Positions 52,700 to 61,308 of a DNA stretch of 64,000 nucleotides are shown here, one piece after another (the first letter of the stretch is position 1; each line of letters starts with the position of its first letter). Source of the DNA: Belliella baltica DSM 15883 (lineage in GTDB: Bacteria > Bacteroidota > Bacteroidia > Cytophagales > Cyclobacteriaceae). Both the position numbers and the translations under genes were made by a program. The DNA lies in contig NC_018010.1 in NCBI RefSeq assembly GCF_000265405.1, positions 3,927,501-3,991,500 on the forward strand, in the 5' to 3' direction. The notes under the pieces were generated by a model. That model was not told the DNA's origin and made no database searches. It saw nothing but the letters and a program-made list of their open reading frames with translations.

Positions 52700-53461
52700 A
52701 TGAATATTCAACTGCATCAAAAGAAAGTGTTTTTTGCTTCAGATTTTCACCTTGGAGCTCCCGACGAAAAGACGAGTAAAATTAGAGAAGAGAAGATCGT
52801 CCGTTGGCTGACAAGTATTCAAAATGAAGCAGAAGCTATTTTCTTAGTGGGTGATATCTTTGACTTTTGGTTTGAATATGATAAGGTAGTTCCCAAAGGT
52901 TTCATTCGTTTTTTAGGAAAGCTTGCTGAATTGAGAGACAAAAATATCCCCATCATTTTTTTTACAGGAAATCATGACCTTTGGATGAAAGATTACTTTA
53001 CAAATGAACTTGGAATCCCAGTCCATCATCATCCAATTGAGTTAGTCATTGAAAATAAGAAATTTCTAATCGGTCATGGTGATGGATTAGGCCCAGGAGA
53101 TGAAACCTATAAATTGTTAAAAAAGGGCTTTATGAATCCTTTTCTTCAATGGATATTCAAATGGATACATCCTGATTTAGGCATTAGAATTGCACAAGCT
53201 TGGTCAGGAAAGAGCCGGATTTCTAATCTTGAAAAGAATGAAAACGACTTCAAAGGAAATCAAGAATGGCTTTGGGAATATTGTAAGGGCATAAATAATA
53301 ACACACATTTTGATTACTACATATTCGGACATAGACATTTGCCATTAGAATTAGAGGTGGGTAGCACTTCCACATATATCAACTTAGGAGAATGGGTAAG
53401 TCAAAATACTTTTGGTGAATTTGATGGCGAAAAAATGTTACTTAAGACATTTGAAAAATGA
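52700..53461 (+). CDS. lpxH: UDP-2,3-diacylglucosamine diphosphatase
   Basis: This 253-residue calcineurin-type metallophosphoesterase acts in lipid A synthesis. All metal motifs are present: DFHLG (about residues 15-19), GDIFDFW, GNHDLW, GHGDG and GHRHLP. The overall length agrees with LpxH. It overlaps the next gene by 4 nt. A paralogous phosphoesterase lies at 59052. Confidence 0.88.
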   Translation: MNIQLHQKKVFFASDFHLGAPDEKTSKIREEKIVRWLTSIQNEAEAIFLVGDIFDFWFEYDKVVPKGFIRFLGKLAELRDKNIPIIFFTGNHDLWMKDYFTNELGIPVHHHPIELVIENKKFLIGHGDGLGPGDETYKLLKKGFMNPFLQWIFKWIHPDLGIRIAQAWSGKSRISNLEKNENDFKGNQEWLWEYCKGINNNTHFDYYIFGHRHLPLELEVGSTSTYINLGEWVSQNTFGEFDGEKMLLKTFEK

Positions 53462-54288
53462 TAAAATTTTGGTTTTCTTTTTTATTAATTTCCTTAGTAG
53501 GACATTATTGTATCGCACAGCATCTAGTCTGGGAAAATCCTATTGAAATCAAAATCGATAACATCACTCAAGTATCAGTAGATAATCAGGGATATTTATT
53601 CGTCGTAAATCAAGAAGGAGATATACTTCAATATAATCATCTGGGAGAGTTTATAAACAATTTTTCTCCCACACGTCAAGGTAAAGTCAATCAATTAGAG
53701 GCCGCTTGGACAGTAAATATCTTCACTTTTTCCATTGACCTTCAAGAATATCGAATTCTGGATCGATTTCTAAATCCAATCGCAGAAAACCGGATACAAC
53801 AAAAAGGAATCAATCTTGCAAGAGCGGCAACCCTCGGCAACAATAATATCATCTGGATTTATGATGAATCTGATTTTAGATTAAATCAATTTGATCATAG
53901 AAGAAATCAAATTTTGCAGCAGCAACCACTCAATTTAATTTTGACAAATTCCACCTTAGCTATTCAAGAAATCAAAGAATACCAAAACCTGGTTTTTATA
54001 AAAATCACTGACGAAGGAGTTTCTATTTTAGACAATCAAGCAAATTTCATTAAAAGTATTCCACTTGAGAATGGTCAAAGACTTAGCTTTTGGAAAAAAA
54101 ACATCATCTCTCTATCCAAGAATAATCTAGTCATGACCGACTACTTGACAAGTGAAAAGAATTTTTATGAAATCCCACAAGAATTGGAGAAACATCAAGT
54201 AATTATTTCAAATGAAGCTGTGATTTTTTATAACAATGAGTCAGTTAAAATTTATAATAAAACGTTATCTCCTTTAAAAGCGATCTGA
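53458..54288 (+). CDS. Secreted propeller-like protein, unknown
   Basis: This 276-residue protein has a signal peptide (MIKFWFSFLLISLVGHYCIA). Repeated strand patterns such as VSVDNQGYLFVVNQEGDILQ and LGNNNIIWIYDESDFRLNQF suggest a beta-propeller of the NHL or PQQ-like type. I do not recognise a named family. The 4-nt overlap with lpxH implies co-transcription. Confidence 0.65.
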   Translation: MIKFWFSFLLISLVGHYCIAQHLVWENPIEIKIDNITQVSVDNQGYLFVVNQEGDILQYNHLGEFINNFSPTRQGKVNQLEAAWTVNIFTFSIDLQEYRILDRFLNPIAENRIQQKGINLARAATLGNNNIIWIYDESDFRLNQFDHRRNQILQQQPLNLILTNSTLAIQEIKEYQNLVFIKITDEGVSILDNQANFIKSIPLENGQRLSFWKKNIISLSKNNLVMTDYLTSEKNFYEIPQELEKHQVIISNEAVIFYNNESVKIYNKTLSPLKAI

Positions 54289-54350
54289 AACGATCAATTT
54301 TATAAAAAATTGTTAATTCGTGCTATAAAAAGCTGTAAAAATGGTTTGAT

Positions 54351-54368
54351 TTTTGCATTTTTGCAAAA
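54351..54368 (+). promoter_or_regulatory. Small hairpin next to a start codon
   Basis: TTTTGCA (54351-54357) and TGCAAAA (54362-54368) can pair around TTTT directly before the ATG at 54370. It might affect translation start; the effect is speculative. Confidence 0.25.
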
Positions 54369-54369
54369 C

Positions 54370-54816
54370 ATGAACAAACCTATAAACCTAAACCAATTTT
54401 TACGCATAACGATTTTGCTCATCTTGGCAATCATGCTGGTTTTCCCGTTTGTTACTAACGCTCAAATTTTCAAGAAAAAAACGAAAGTAGAAACTGAAAT
54501 TTCATTTCCTGCTGATCTCAACCGTGAGCGCGTTTCTTTTGATTTACAGCCTGACGGTATTAAAAAGTTCTCTATCGTACTTGAAAAAAAATCAAAAGTC
54601 ATTACTAAAGTAAAGATTTTTGATACTCTTGGTAACCTTTTATTTGAGGATAAGATTATGCCTGAAGATGGAAATATCAAATCTTACGATTTAAGTCATC
54701 TACAAAGTCAACTGTTTGTGGTAGAGGTAGGAAACTCAAAGTACAACATAACTAAAAGTATTTATGCTATTCCTCCAGGAAAAAAAAGAGGCATTGATGC
54801 TCAAGTGAATGATTAA
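54370..54816 (+). CDS. Small secreted protein, unknown
   Basis: This 148-residue protein starts at ATG 54370 (MNKPINLNQFLRITILLILA). An in-frame upstream Leu/Met start at 54310 would put 20 non-signal residues before a clear signal peptide, so I reject it. The mature part is beta-rich (FDLQPDGIKKFSIVLEKKSK, then VFVVEVGNSKYNITKS-like strands) and may be a small Ig-like domain. No family is recognised. Confidence 0.6.
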   Translation: MNKPINLNQFLRITILLILAIMLVFPFVTNAQIFKKKTKVETEISFPADLNRERVSFDLQPDGIKKFSIVLEKKSKVITKVKIFDTLGNLLFEDKIMPEDGNIKSYDLSHLQSQLFVVEVGNSKYNITKSIYAIPPGKKRGIDAQVND

Positions 54817-54834
54817 CAAAAAGGATTAAAAAAT

Positions 54835-54865
54835 AAAAAAGCCTGCAAAATTTGCAGGCTTTTTT
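54835..54865. terminator. Bidirectional rho-independent terminator
   Basis: GCCTGCAAA (54841-54849) pairs with TTTGCAGGC (54851-54859), with A-run upstream and T-run downstream, so it can stop transcription from both sides. It lies between two convergent genes. Confidence 0.9.
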
Positions 54866-54881
54866 CATGATATATTTTTAT

Positions 54882-55310
54882 TTAATCGATCTCTACTAGA
54901 GTAATATCAAAAATCAAATCCTCACCAGCTAGGGGATGATTTGCATCTAATGTGATTTTTTCTTCATCTACATGAACAACCTTTACTGGCATTGGCTGAC
55001 CTTGAGGCCCTTGAAGTGTCAAATCCATTCCTATTTCAGGAGAAATATTTTCTGGCACTTCTGCTCTAGGTATGTCCACCAACATATCATCTCTCTTAAC
55101 ACCATAAGCCTCATCTGTTGGGATTGTAACACTTTTAGCTTCTCCTACTTTCATTCCATGAACCGCAGTATCAAAACCTTTAATCATATTTCCATCACCT
55201 AAGACAAACTGAAGCGGTTCTCTATTTTCTGAAGAATCGAAGACTACTCCACTTTTCAATTTCCCTGTGTAGTGTACTTTTACCGAATTTCCTTTACTTG
55301 CTAATGACAT
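54882..55310 (-). CDS. FKBP-type peptidyl-prolyl cis-trans isomerase (SlyD-like)
   Basis: This 142-residue protein has the FKBP strand VKVHYTGKLKSGVVFDSSEN, MIKGFDTAVHGMKVGEAKSV and an IF (insert-in-flap) domain between about residues 65 and 125. The ending LAGEDLIFDITLVEID is SlyD/FkpB-like. It isomerises prolyl bonds and acts as a folding chaperone. There is no metal-binding His-rich tail as in E. coli SlyD. Confidence 0.92.
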   Translation of the reverse strand: MSLASKGNSVKVHYTGKLKSGVVFDSSENREPLQFVLGDGNMIKGFDTAVHGMKVGEAKSVTIPTDEAYGVKRDDMLVDIPRAEVPENISPEIGMDLTLQGPQGQPMPVKVVHVDEEKITLDANHPLAGEDLIFDITLVEID

Positions 55311-55341
55311 AATATTTATTTTATTCTGTTTTGTAAAGTAT

Positions 55342-55377
55342 CAAAGTTAAGGATTTTTGATAGGGATTAAAACCAAA
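55342..55377 (-). promoter_or_regulatory. Promoter-like elements before the FKBP gene
   Basis: On the minus strand TTTG (55377-55374) is followed 24 nt later by TAACTTTG (55349-55342), close to the Bacteroidetes -33/-7 pattern although the spacing is long. Confidence 0.35.
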
Positions 55378-55484
55378 GTCTAATGAAGTTACAGAGTGTC
55401 CACAACCGATCAAAAAACGTTCGTTTATGAACATTATTTTTTATAAATTCACTCAATCTGTTCATATTCAAGGGATATTCCTTG

Positions 55485-55499
55485 TGGCATCATTTTGAA
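55485..55499 (+). promoter_or_regulatory. Sigma-54-like promoter element before the NtrC-type regulator
   Basis: TGGCATCATTTTGAA resembles TGGCAC-N5-TTGCA with correct spacing, but the conserved GC at -12 is GA. It lies 25 nt before the start codon. The site suggests autoregulation through sigma-54, but the mismatch makes it uncertain. Confidence 0.35.
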
Positions 55500-55523
55500 T
55501 ATATTAGGTAAAAAAACAATATC

Positions 55524-56906
55524 ATGGATAATCAGCAATTAGGAAAAATCCTCATCATCGACGATAACGAAGACTTATTGTTTGCAGCAAAGATGCACTT
55601 AAAAAAGTTTGCAAAAGAAGTTACCATTGAAAAAGATCCAAGGAGAATTCCTTTTTTAGTCAATAACAACAGTTACGATGTGATCTTATTGGACATGAAT
55701 TTCACTGAAGATACTACTTCTGGAAAAGAGGGTTTTCATTGGCTTCAGCAAATCAAAGAAATAGATCCTAAAGCAGTTGTCATTCTGATTACCGCATTTG
55801 GCGATGTAGAAATGGCTGTAAAAGCCCTGAAAGAGGGCGCTTCTGATTTTGTCCTCAAACCATGGCAAAACGAGAAACTGCTTGCCACTTTAACTTCAGC
55901 GAGCAGATTGAAAGAAAGCTATGATCAAGTAGACAAACTCTCCAAAAAACAAAAGCAACTACAATCCGATTTGAAAAAGCCTTATTCAGACATCATTGGC
56001 ACAAGTGCTTCTATGAAAAACATTTTTTCAATAATCGATAAAGTAGCACAAACTGATGCCAACGTTTTGATTTTAGGAGAAAATGGAACAGGAAAAGAAC
56101 TCATCGCAAGAGCTATACATGATAGGTCTTTGAGAAAAGATGATATTTTTGTTGGAGTGGATATGGGTTCTATAACCGAAACACTATTTGAAAGTGAGTT
56201 ATTCGGACATAAGCGTGGAGCATTTACAGACGCCAAAGATGACAGAGCTGGCCGTTTTGAAATTGCTGATAATGGTACTCTATTCTTGGACGAAATTGGG
56301 AATTTAAGTATGCCATTACAATCGAAGTTACTGACAGTCTTACAAAGAAGAGAAGTGACAAGAATAGGTACAAATAAAGCCATTCCTGTAGATATCAGGT
56401 TGATCTGTGCGACGAATATGCATGTACATGAAATGGTCATGGAAAATACTTTCCGTCAAGATTTACTGTATAGAATCAATACAGTGGAAATATTCCTCCC
56501 TCCTTTGAGAGAGCGTTTGGATGATATTCCGCTTTTGGCAGATCACTTTCTCAAGGTTTATGCACAGAAATACCGAAAGGATTTCAAAGGCTTTAAGGCA
56601 ACAGCCATGCAGCTTTTGCAGCAATATAACTGGCCGGGAAATATCAGAGAACTTCAACATGCCATTGAAAGAGCAATCATAATGGCCGAGGGGGATGAAC
56701 TTGATAGTAGAGACTTCTTCTTCCTTTCTTCCAAACCCACTAATGACAAAATTGCTACTCCAGCTTCATACAATCTCGACGAAGTAGAGAAAAATGTAAT
56801 TCAAAAAGCGATTGATAAAAATGGGGGGAATATTTCCAAAGCAGCGAAAGAATTGGGATTAACGAGAGCATCTCTTTATAGAAGATTAGAAAAATATGGA
56901 TTATAA
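55524..56906 (+). CDS. NtrC-type sigma-54-dependent response regulator
   Basis: This 460-residue protein has a receiver domain (phospho-acceptor Asp57 in VILLDMNF, Lys in FVLKPW), a sigma-54 AAA+ domain and a C-terminal Fis-type HTH (NISKAAKELGLTRASLYRRL). The AAA+ domain has Walker A GENGTGKELIARAI, Walker B TLFLDEIGN and the sigma-54 contact loop ESELFGHKRGAFTDA. The loop reads GAFTDA instead of the usual GAFTGA. Its stop overlaps the histidine kinase gene by 11 nt, so they form a two-component pair. Confidence 0.93.
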   Translation: MDNQQLGKILIIDDNEDLLFAAKMHLKKFAKEVTIEKDPRRIPFLVNNNSYDVILLDMNFTEDTTSGKEGFHWLQQIKEIDPKAVVILITAFGDVEMAVKALKEGASDFVLKPWQNEKLLATLTSASRLKESYDQVDKLSKKQKQLQSDLKKPYSDIIGTSASMKNIFSIIDKVAQTDANVLILGENGTGKELIARAIHDRSLRKDDIFVGVDMGSITETLFESELFGHKRGAFTDAKDDRAGRFEIADNGTLFLDEIGNLSMPLQSKLLTVLQRREVTRIGTNKAIPVDIRLICATNMHVHEMVMENTFRQDLLYRINTVEIFLPPLRERLDDIPLLADHFLKVYAQKYRKDFKGFKATAMQLLQQYNWPGNIRELQHAIERAIIMAEGDELDSRDFFFLSSKPTNDKIATPASYNLDEVEKNVIQKAIDKNGGNISKAAKELGLTRASLYRRLEKYGL

Positions 56907-58239
56907 AATTGGCTTAGTTGGTAGAATTATCCTACTTGCTATATCGTTATTTTTTCTTTCCTACTTCATTCTGAATGGTGCAGGTGTTTTTGCCATTTCT
57001 TTATTTATCATCCTGATTTTGGCTCAGACAATCTTCTTGCTAAGCTATGCGGAAAGTTCCTTCAAAAAAGTCCGTATGTTTCTTGACAACATCAAGCAAG
57101 ACGATTTTACCTCTCTTTTTCCTGTAAAATTTGATGGAACAGAGACTGATGACCTACATATAGAGTTCAATGCTATTCTAGCAAAGCTAAAAGAAGATCA
57201 AGCCGAAAAAGAAGCCAATTATCAATATTTCAGATCTGTTTTCCAGCATTTAAGTATTGGGTTGATCACTTTTGAGGAAAGTGGTAAAATTCAAATTCTC
57301 AACACTGCCGCCAAGAGAATGCTGAATATTACCCAACTCAATGAGATCTCGGAAATAAAAGCAGTTAATCAGGAGCTGGATCAAGCAATTCACAATCTTC
57401 GAACAGGTGGAAGTGAGTTGATCAAAATTGCGCACCCTGACGGAATCATGCAGCTATCCGTTTATGTGATTGAATTACTGATGCGAGATGTAAAAATAAA
57501 GCTGGTATCCCTGCAAAATATCCAAAGTGAACTGGAAGAAAAAGAGATGGAAGCTTGGCAAAACCTTGTCAAAATCCTGACTCACGAAATCATGAATTCC
57601 ATCGCTCCAATTTCTTCCTTGGCCTCAACCATCAAAGGAGATATTGAGCAAAAAATGGATGATGAAGCCAATGTAGAGTCTTCCGATTTGGAAGATTATT
57701 TGATGGGAATCAGTACGATCGAGAAGCGAAGTGAAGGATTGATTAATTTTGTTAGTGATTTTAGAAGTTTGGCTCACATTCCAACTCCAAAATTCCAAAC
57801 CATCAATATCAAGAAGCTCTTTATGCAATTAGAGACCTTGATGCAAAATCAATTTGAAGCCAATCAGATTCTAACCAAATGTACTGTGGAGCCCAATGAT
57901 TTGATCTTGTTTGGAGATCAAAATCTAATAGAGCAAGTTCTTATCAACTTAATTCATAATGGAATTCATGCCATGCAGGACGCTGTGTCGAAAGTGCTTT
58001 CCATTGATGCGTTTATTGATGAATCCGGAAAGATAATTATAGAAGTTTCAGATACTGGAAAAGGAATAGAAGAAGAAGCGCTATCTAAAATCTTCATTCC
58101 TTTCTTCACTACAAAAAGTAAAGGCTCTGGAATCGGACTTAGCCTTTCTAAACAAATCATGAGAAGACACAAGGGGAATATTCAGGTTCGCTCAAAACTT
58201 GGAGAAGGAACTACCTTCAAATTGATATTCAACGCCTAA
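56896..58239 (+). CDS. Membrane sensor histidine kinase
   Basis: This 447-residue kinase has two N-terminal membrane helices (about residues 8-30 and 32-52). A PAS-like domain (about 95-190) follows (FQHLSIGLITFEESGKIQIL). HisKA carries His230 in KILTHEIMNSIAP, and the ATP domain has NLIHNGIHAM, DTGKGIEEEAL and GSGIGLSLS. It lacks a periplasmic sensor loop of any size, so it may sense within the membrane or cytoplasm. It overlaps and probably phosphorylates the NtrC-type regulator. Confidence 0.93.
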   Translation: MDYKIGLVGRIILLAISLFFLSYFILNGAGVFAISLFIILILAQTIFLLSYAESSFKKVRMFLDNIKQDDFTSLFPVKFDGTETDDLHIEFNAILAKLKEDQAEKEANYQYFRSVFQHLSIGLITFEESGKIQILNTAAKRMLNITQLNEISEIKAVNQELDQAIHNLRTGGSELIKIAHPDGIMQLSVYVIELLMRDVKIKLVSLQNIQSELEEKEMEAWQNLVKILTHEIMNSIAPISSLASTIKGDIEQKMDDEANVESSDLEDYLMGISTIEKRSEGLINFVSDFRSLAHIPTPKFQTINIKKLFMQLETLMQNQFEANQILTKCTVEPNDLILFGDQNLIEQVLINLIHNGIHAMQDAVSKVLSIDAFIDESGKIIIEVSDTGKGIEEEALSKIFIPFFTTKSKGSGIGLSLSKQIMRRHKGNIQVRSKLGEGTTFKLIFNA

Positions 58240-58264
58240 AATAATTAGTTACAAGTTATTTGTT

Positions 58265-58376
58265 GATTAGTTATTAGTGTTCTTAATTTTCTCTGGTGAA
58301 ATGATTAAGATAAAAGGTAGTAAAAAGAATCTCGAATATTAAGGGCTTACTAACAACTAAGCGCCGATAACTAATC
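58265..58376. repeat. Intergenic inverted repeat with GATTAGTTAT arms
   Basis: GATTAGTTAT (58265-58274) and ATAACTAATC (58367-58376) are inverted copies, each within a stretch of related TTAGTTA words. The 150 nt between the convergent kinase and lipoprotein genes has no ORF. Confidence 0.4.
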
Positions 58377-58389
58377 CCCAATAACTAAA

Positions 58390-58842
58390 TTATTTTTGAT
58401 AGGTAAAAGATGGACCATCACAGGCTGCCCAACCTGTATTCATCAATTTATTTTCTTTTGTAAGAACAAGGTATTCTGTGTCTCCTCCACAACTCACAGC
58501 CATTCCCATATTCGTTTCAAAAGTTAATTTTAATTCAAAAACATTACTACTATCTTCTATTAATTTCATTTCATAAGTACCAAGCGCTTGAGCAGGTTCC
58601 TCGTAAAGCTGTCCATATTTATGGTTTTTATTTGAAAACTTGATGAATGTACTATCATCATTAAAAATATAGCGTTCACTGAAATTTAATTGATCTCCAG
58701 AGGTAACTTCTCCGGTCCAGCTATTTGTAACAGCAGCTATTTCCCAATATCCTAAAATATTGAAATAGGGATCTTTTTCATCTTGATTACATGCAAAGAG
58801 AGTCGCTACAAAAATCAAAAGGAGAGAAAATTTTATTTTCAT
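58390..58842 (-). CDS. Small lipoprotein, lipocalin-like
   Basis: This 150-residue protein has a lipobox signal (LLIFVATLFAC, Cys18). The mature domain has the order GYWEIAAVTNSWTGEV, ERYIFNDDSTFIKFS, ALGTYEMKL and YLVLTKENKLMNTG, resembling small lipocalin-like Bacteroidetes lipoproteins. Ligand and role are unknown. Two later cysteines (SCGG and AACDG) may form a disulfide. Confidence 0.7.
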   Translation of the reverse strand: MKIKFSLLLIFVATLFACNQDEKDPYFNILGYWEIAAVTNSWTGEVTSGDQLNFSERYIFNDDSTFIKFSNKNHKYGQLYEEPAQALGTYEMKLIEDSSNVFELKLTFETNMGMAVSCGGDTEYLVLTKENKLMNTGWAACDGPSFTYQK

Positions 58843-59051
58843 AAATTTTAAATTAGAAAATGTAATTTAATTACGAAGTCAGAAGCTTCAAAGTTTAAAT
58901 GAATCTATTTTATAAAAAAGCGATTTTAATATTGAGTTAACCTCCCCTTCATTTTAAAACTAAAAAAAGATCTAAACATCTCATAACCATAACATAGGAG
59001 ACATCACCAATTCATATCAGCGCTTTAAATTGCAAGCAAAACTGATAGACT

Positions 59052-59915
59052 TTGAAAACAAATTTCAAAACAATCGTAATCTCAGATGTCCACCTTGGCA
59101 CCAAAGGTTCTAAGGCAAAAGAAGCTTCAAGATTTTTGAAGCAATACAGCTGTGAAAATCTTATCCTCAATGGTGACATCATTGATGGTTGGCAATTGAA
59201 GAAATCAGGTTCTTGGAAAAGAAAACACACTCGATTCTTTAATAGAATGCTCAAAATGATTGAGCAGGAAAACACGAAAGTTTTTTATTTACGTGGAAAT
59301 CATGATGACTTTTTAGATCAAATCCTTCCGCTTCAGATAGGAAATCTGTCAATTCTTTCAGATATGATTTATGAATCAAATGGAAAAAAATATTTTATCA
59401 CGCACGGAGATATTTTTGATAGTGTCACGTCAAATTTTAGATGGATTGCCTATTTAGGTGATATCGGTTACACTTTTTTATTATGGTTGAATAGATTGGT
59501 GAATTATCATCGTAGAAAAAGAGGTTTAGCCTATTTTTCTCTAAGCCAATATGTCAAAGGAAAAGTAAAATCGGCTGTTTCTTACATCGATCAGTATGAA
59601 GAAGAGCTTGCTAAGATGGCCAAAGCAAAAAAATGTGATGGCATTATCTGCGGTCATATTCATAAGGCAGAAAACCGAATGATTGATGGTATTGAATATT
59701 TGAATTCTGGAGATTGGGTTGAGACGATGAGTGCATTGGCTGAAGATCATGATGGAAACTGGCAATTGATTTATTACAATGAACTAGACTTTAGCAAAAA
59801 AACAGAAGAAGTACCTACTCCGAATTATCAGATCGTAGCACCATGCAACAATCAGGATTATCGAACAGTAGCTTTCAATAAGCCTAACGATGATATATTA
59901 CCACCATTCAGATAA
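59052..59915 (+). CDS. Metallophosphoesterase, LpxH-related
   Basis: This 287-residue calcineurin-like enzyme uses TTG at 59052. Motifs are ISDVHLGTKGSK (about residues 10-21), NGDIIDGWQLKK, LRGNHDDFLD, THGDIFD and CGHIHKAEN. It belongs to the UDP-2,3-diacylglucosamine diphosphatase-like group, but the canonical LpxH is at 52700. With the glycosyltransferase gene 4 nt downstream, a role in another glycolipid or cell-envelope sugar phosphate is likely. Confidence 0.82.
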   Translation: MKTNFKTIVISDVHLGTKGSKAKEASRFLKQYSCENLILNGDIIDGWQLKKSGSWKRKHTRFFNRMLKMIEQENTKVFYLRGNHDDFLDQILPLQIGNLSILSDMIYESNGKKYFITHGDIFDSVTSNFRWIAYLGDIGYTFLLWLNRLVNYHRRKRGLAYFSLSQYVKGKVKSAVSYIDQYEEELAKMAKAKKCDGIICGHIHKAENRMIDGIEYLNSGDWVETMSALAEDHDGNWQLIYYNELDFSKKTEEVPTPNYQIVAPCNNQDYRTVAFNKPNDDILPPFR

Positions 59916-59919
59916 GAAG

Positions 59920-61071
59920 ATGAAGTTTTTGTTTATCGTTCAGGGAGAAGGAAGAGGGCACATGACACAAGCCATTGCTTTGGCTGATTTCCTCGAAAAT
60001 GCTGGGCATCAAATCGTTGCCACTTGCATCGGTAAAAGCAAGAGAAGAGTAATTCCATCGTTTGTTTACGAAAATCTAAACTCTCCCATTCATCTTTTCG
60101 AAAGTCCAAATTTCGAGACTGATGCAAACCAAAAGAAGATCTTGTTGGGAAAAACGATCCTTACAAACTTTCTTAAAATTTCCAGCTTCCAAAAAAGTCT
60201 AGGAAAAATTGATGCTTTGGTTAAGGAGTTAGAACCTGACGTAATTGTCAATTTTTATGACCTTCTTGGTGGGATATACAATTTGATTTTTCGTCCAAAA
60301 GCTCAATTTTGGGTTATCGGTCATCAATACATGATTCATCATTCAGAGTTTCAGTTTGCGAAGGCCAAAGGGCTTGAAAAGCAACTTTTCAAGCTGAACA
60401 CAGCACTCACTGCTATGGGAGCCGATAGGGTTTTCGGATTGTCATTTATTGTATTAGAAAATGTTCCTAATTCAAAATTCAAGGTAATTCCACCACTTCT
60501 TCGAAAAGCTATCTTTGAATTGGAAATTCAGGAAGGTGATTTTATTCTCACTTATATGGTCAATCCAGGCTATGGAGAAGAAGTAATTCGCTTTGCTGAA
60601 GAAAACCCGAAAATCATGATTGAGGCTTTTTGGGATAAAAATGGTGTAGAGAAAATTTATCAGCCATCACCAAATTTGACATTTCACCAAGTCGATGACA
60701 AACTTTTCTTACAAAAAATGGCAAGCTGTAAAGGGCTCATTTGTACAGCAGGATTTGAATCGATATGCGAGGCCATGTATATCGGCAAACCCGTCATGAT
60801 GATTCCTGTAGCCGGTCAATACGAACAAGCTTGTAACGCCATAGATGCTGTGGCAGCTGGAGCAGGAATAAGTCATCATGAATTTGATTTCAGAATTTTT
60901 GATCATTACCTATCAACGCATGAATTTGAAGAGAACGAGATGCATACTTGGGTCAATTCACTTCCCCAATCTATCAAAGAAGAGATTCACGCTTTAGAAG
61001 CGAAATCAAAACACAGAGGATCAACATTTTCTCCAAGATGGAAAATTAATTTAGGAAGTGAATGGGGCTAA
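59920..61071 (+). CDS. Glycosyltransferase, GT28/GT1-like
   Basis: This 383-residue GT-B fold enzyme starts at ATG 59920 (MKFLFIVQGEGRGHMTQA). The earlier in-frame start at 59890 lies inside the upstream gene. The N-terminal donor/acceptor motif GEGRGHMTQAIALADFLENA and the C-terminal nucleotide-sugar block CTAGFESICEAMYIGKPVMM (about residues 275-295) fit the MurG/UGT group. Acceptor and sugar are unknown. It is coupled to the phosphoesterase gene and probably makes an envelope glycan or glycolipid. Confidence 0.82.
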   Translation: MKFLFIVQGEGRGHMTQAIALADFLENAGHQIVATCIGKSKRRVIPSFVYENLNSPIHLFESPNFETDANQKKILLGKTILTNFLKISSFQKSLGKIDALVKELEPDVIVNFYDLLGGIYNLIFRPKAQFWVIGHQYMIHHSEFQFAKAKGLEKQLFKLNTALTAMGADRVFGLSFIVLENVPNSKFKVIPPLLRKAIFELEIQEGDFILTYMVNPGYGEEVIRFAEENPKIMIEAFWDKNGVEKIYQPSPNLTFHQVDDKLFLQKMASCKGLICTAGFESICEAMYIGKPVMMIPVAGQYEQACNAIDAVAAGAGISHHEFDFRIFDHYLSTHEFEENEMHTWVNSLPQSIKEEIHALEAKSKHRGSTFSPRWKINLGSEWG

Positions 61072-61308
61072 ATATTTTGTTTTAGTTCCAAATTGACTTG
61101 CATCAAGAATTATTAATTTTCAATGTTATACGATTCACTAATCATAAAAAAAATATTAAAATTTATCATCTATTCCAAAATGCATTTACTTGCGATTAAA
61201 ACGATTGCGGAATCTTTTTTTACATTTTTTGAACTTTCATATCGATTAGATTAAAAATTATCTCTTAAAAAATGGTAAATTTCGACTTGGTCATCCGCAA
61301 TCAAGTTC

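Noticed and set aside
55982..56440. Antisense frame (152 codons) in the NtrC-type gene
   Set aside because: It lies entirely inside a confident coding region; Ser/Cys-rich shadow translation.
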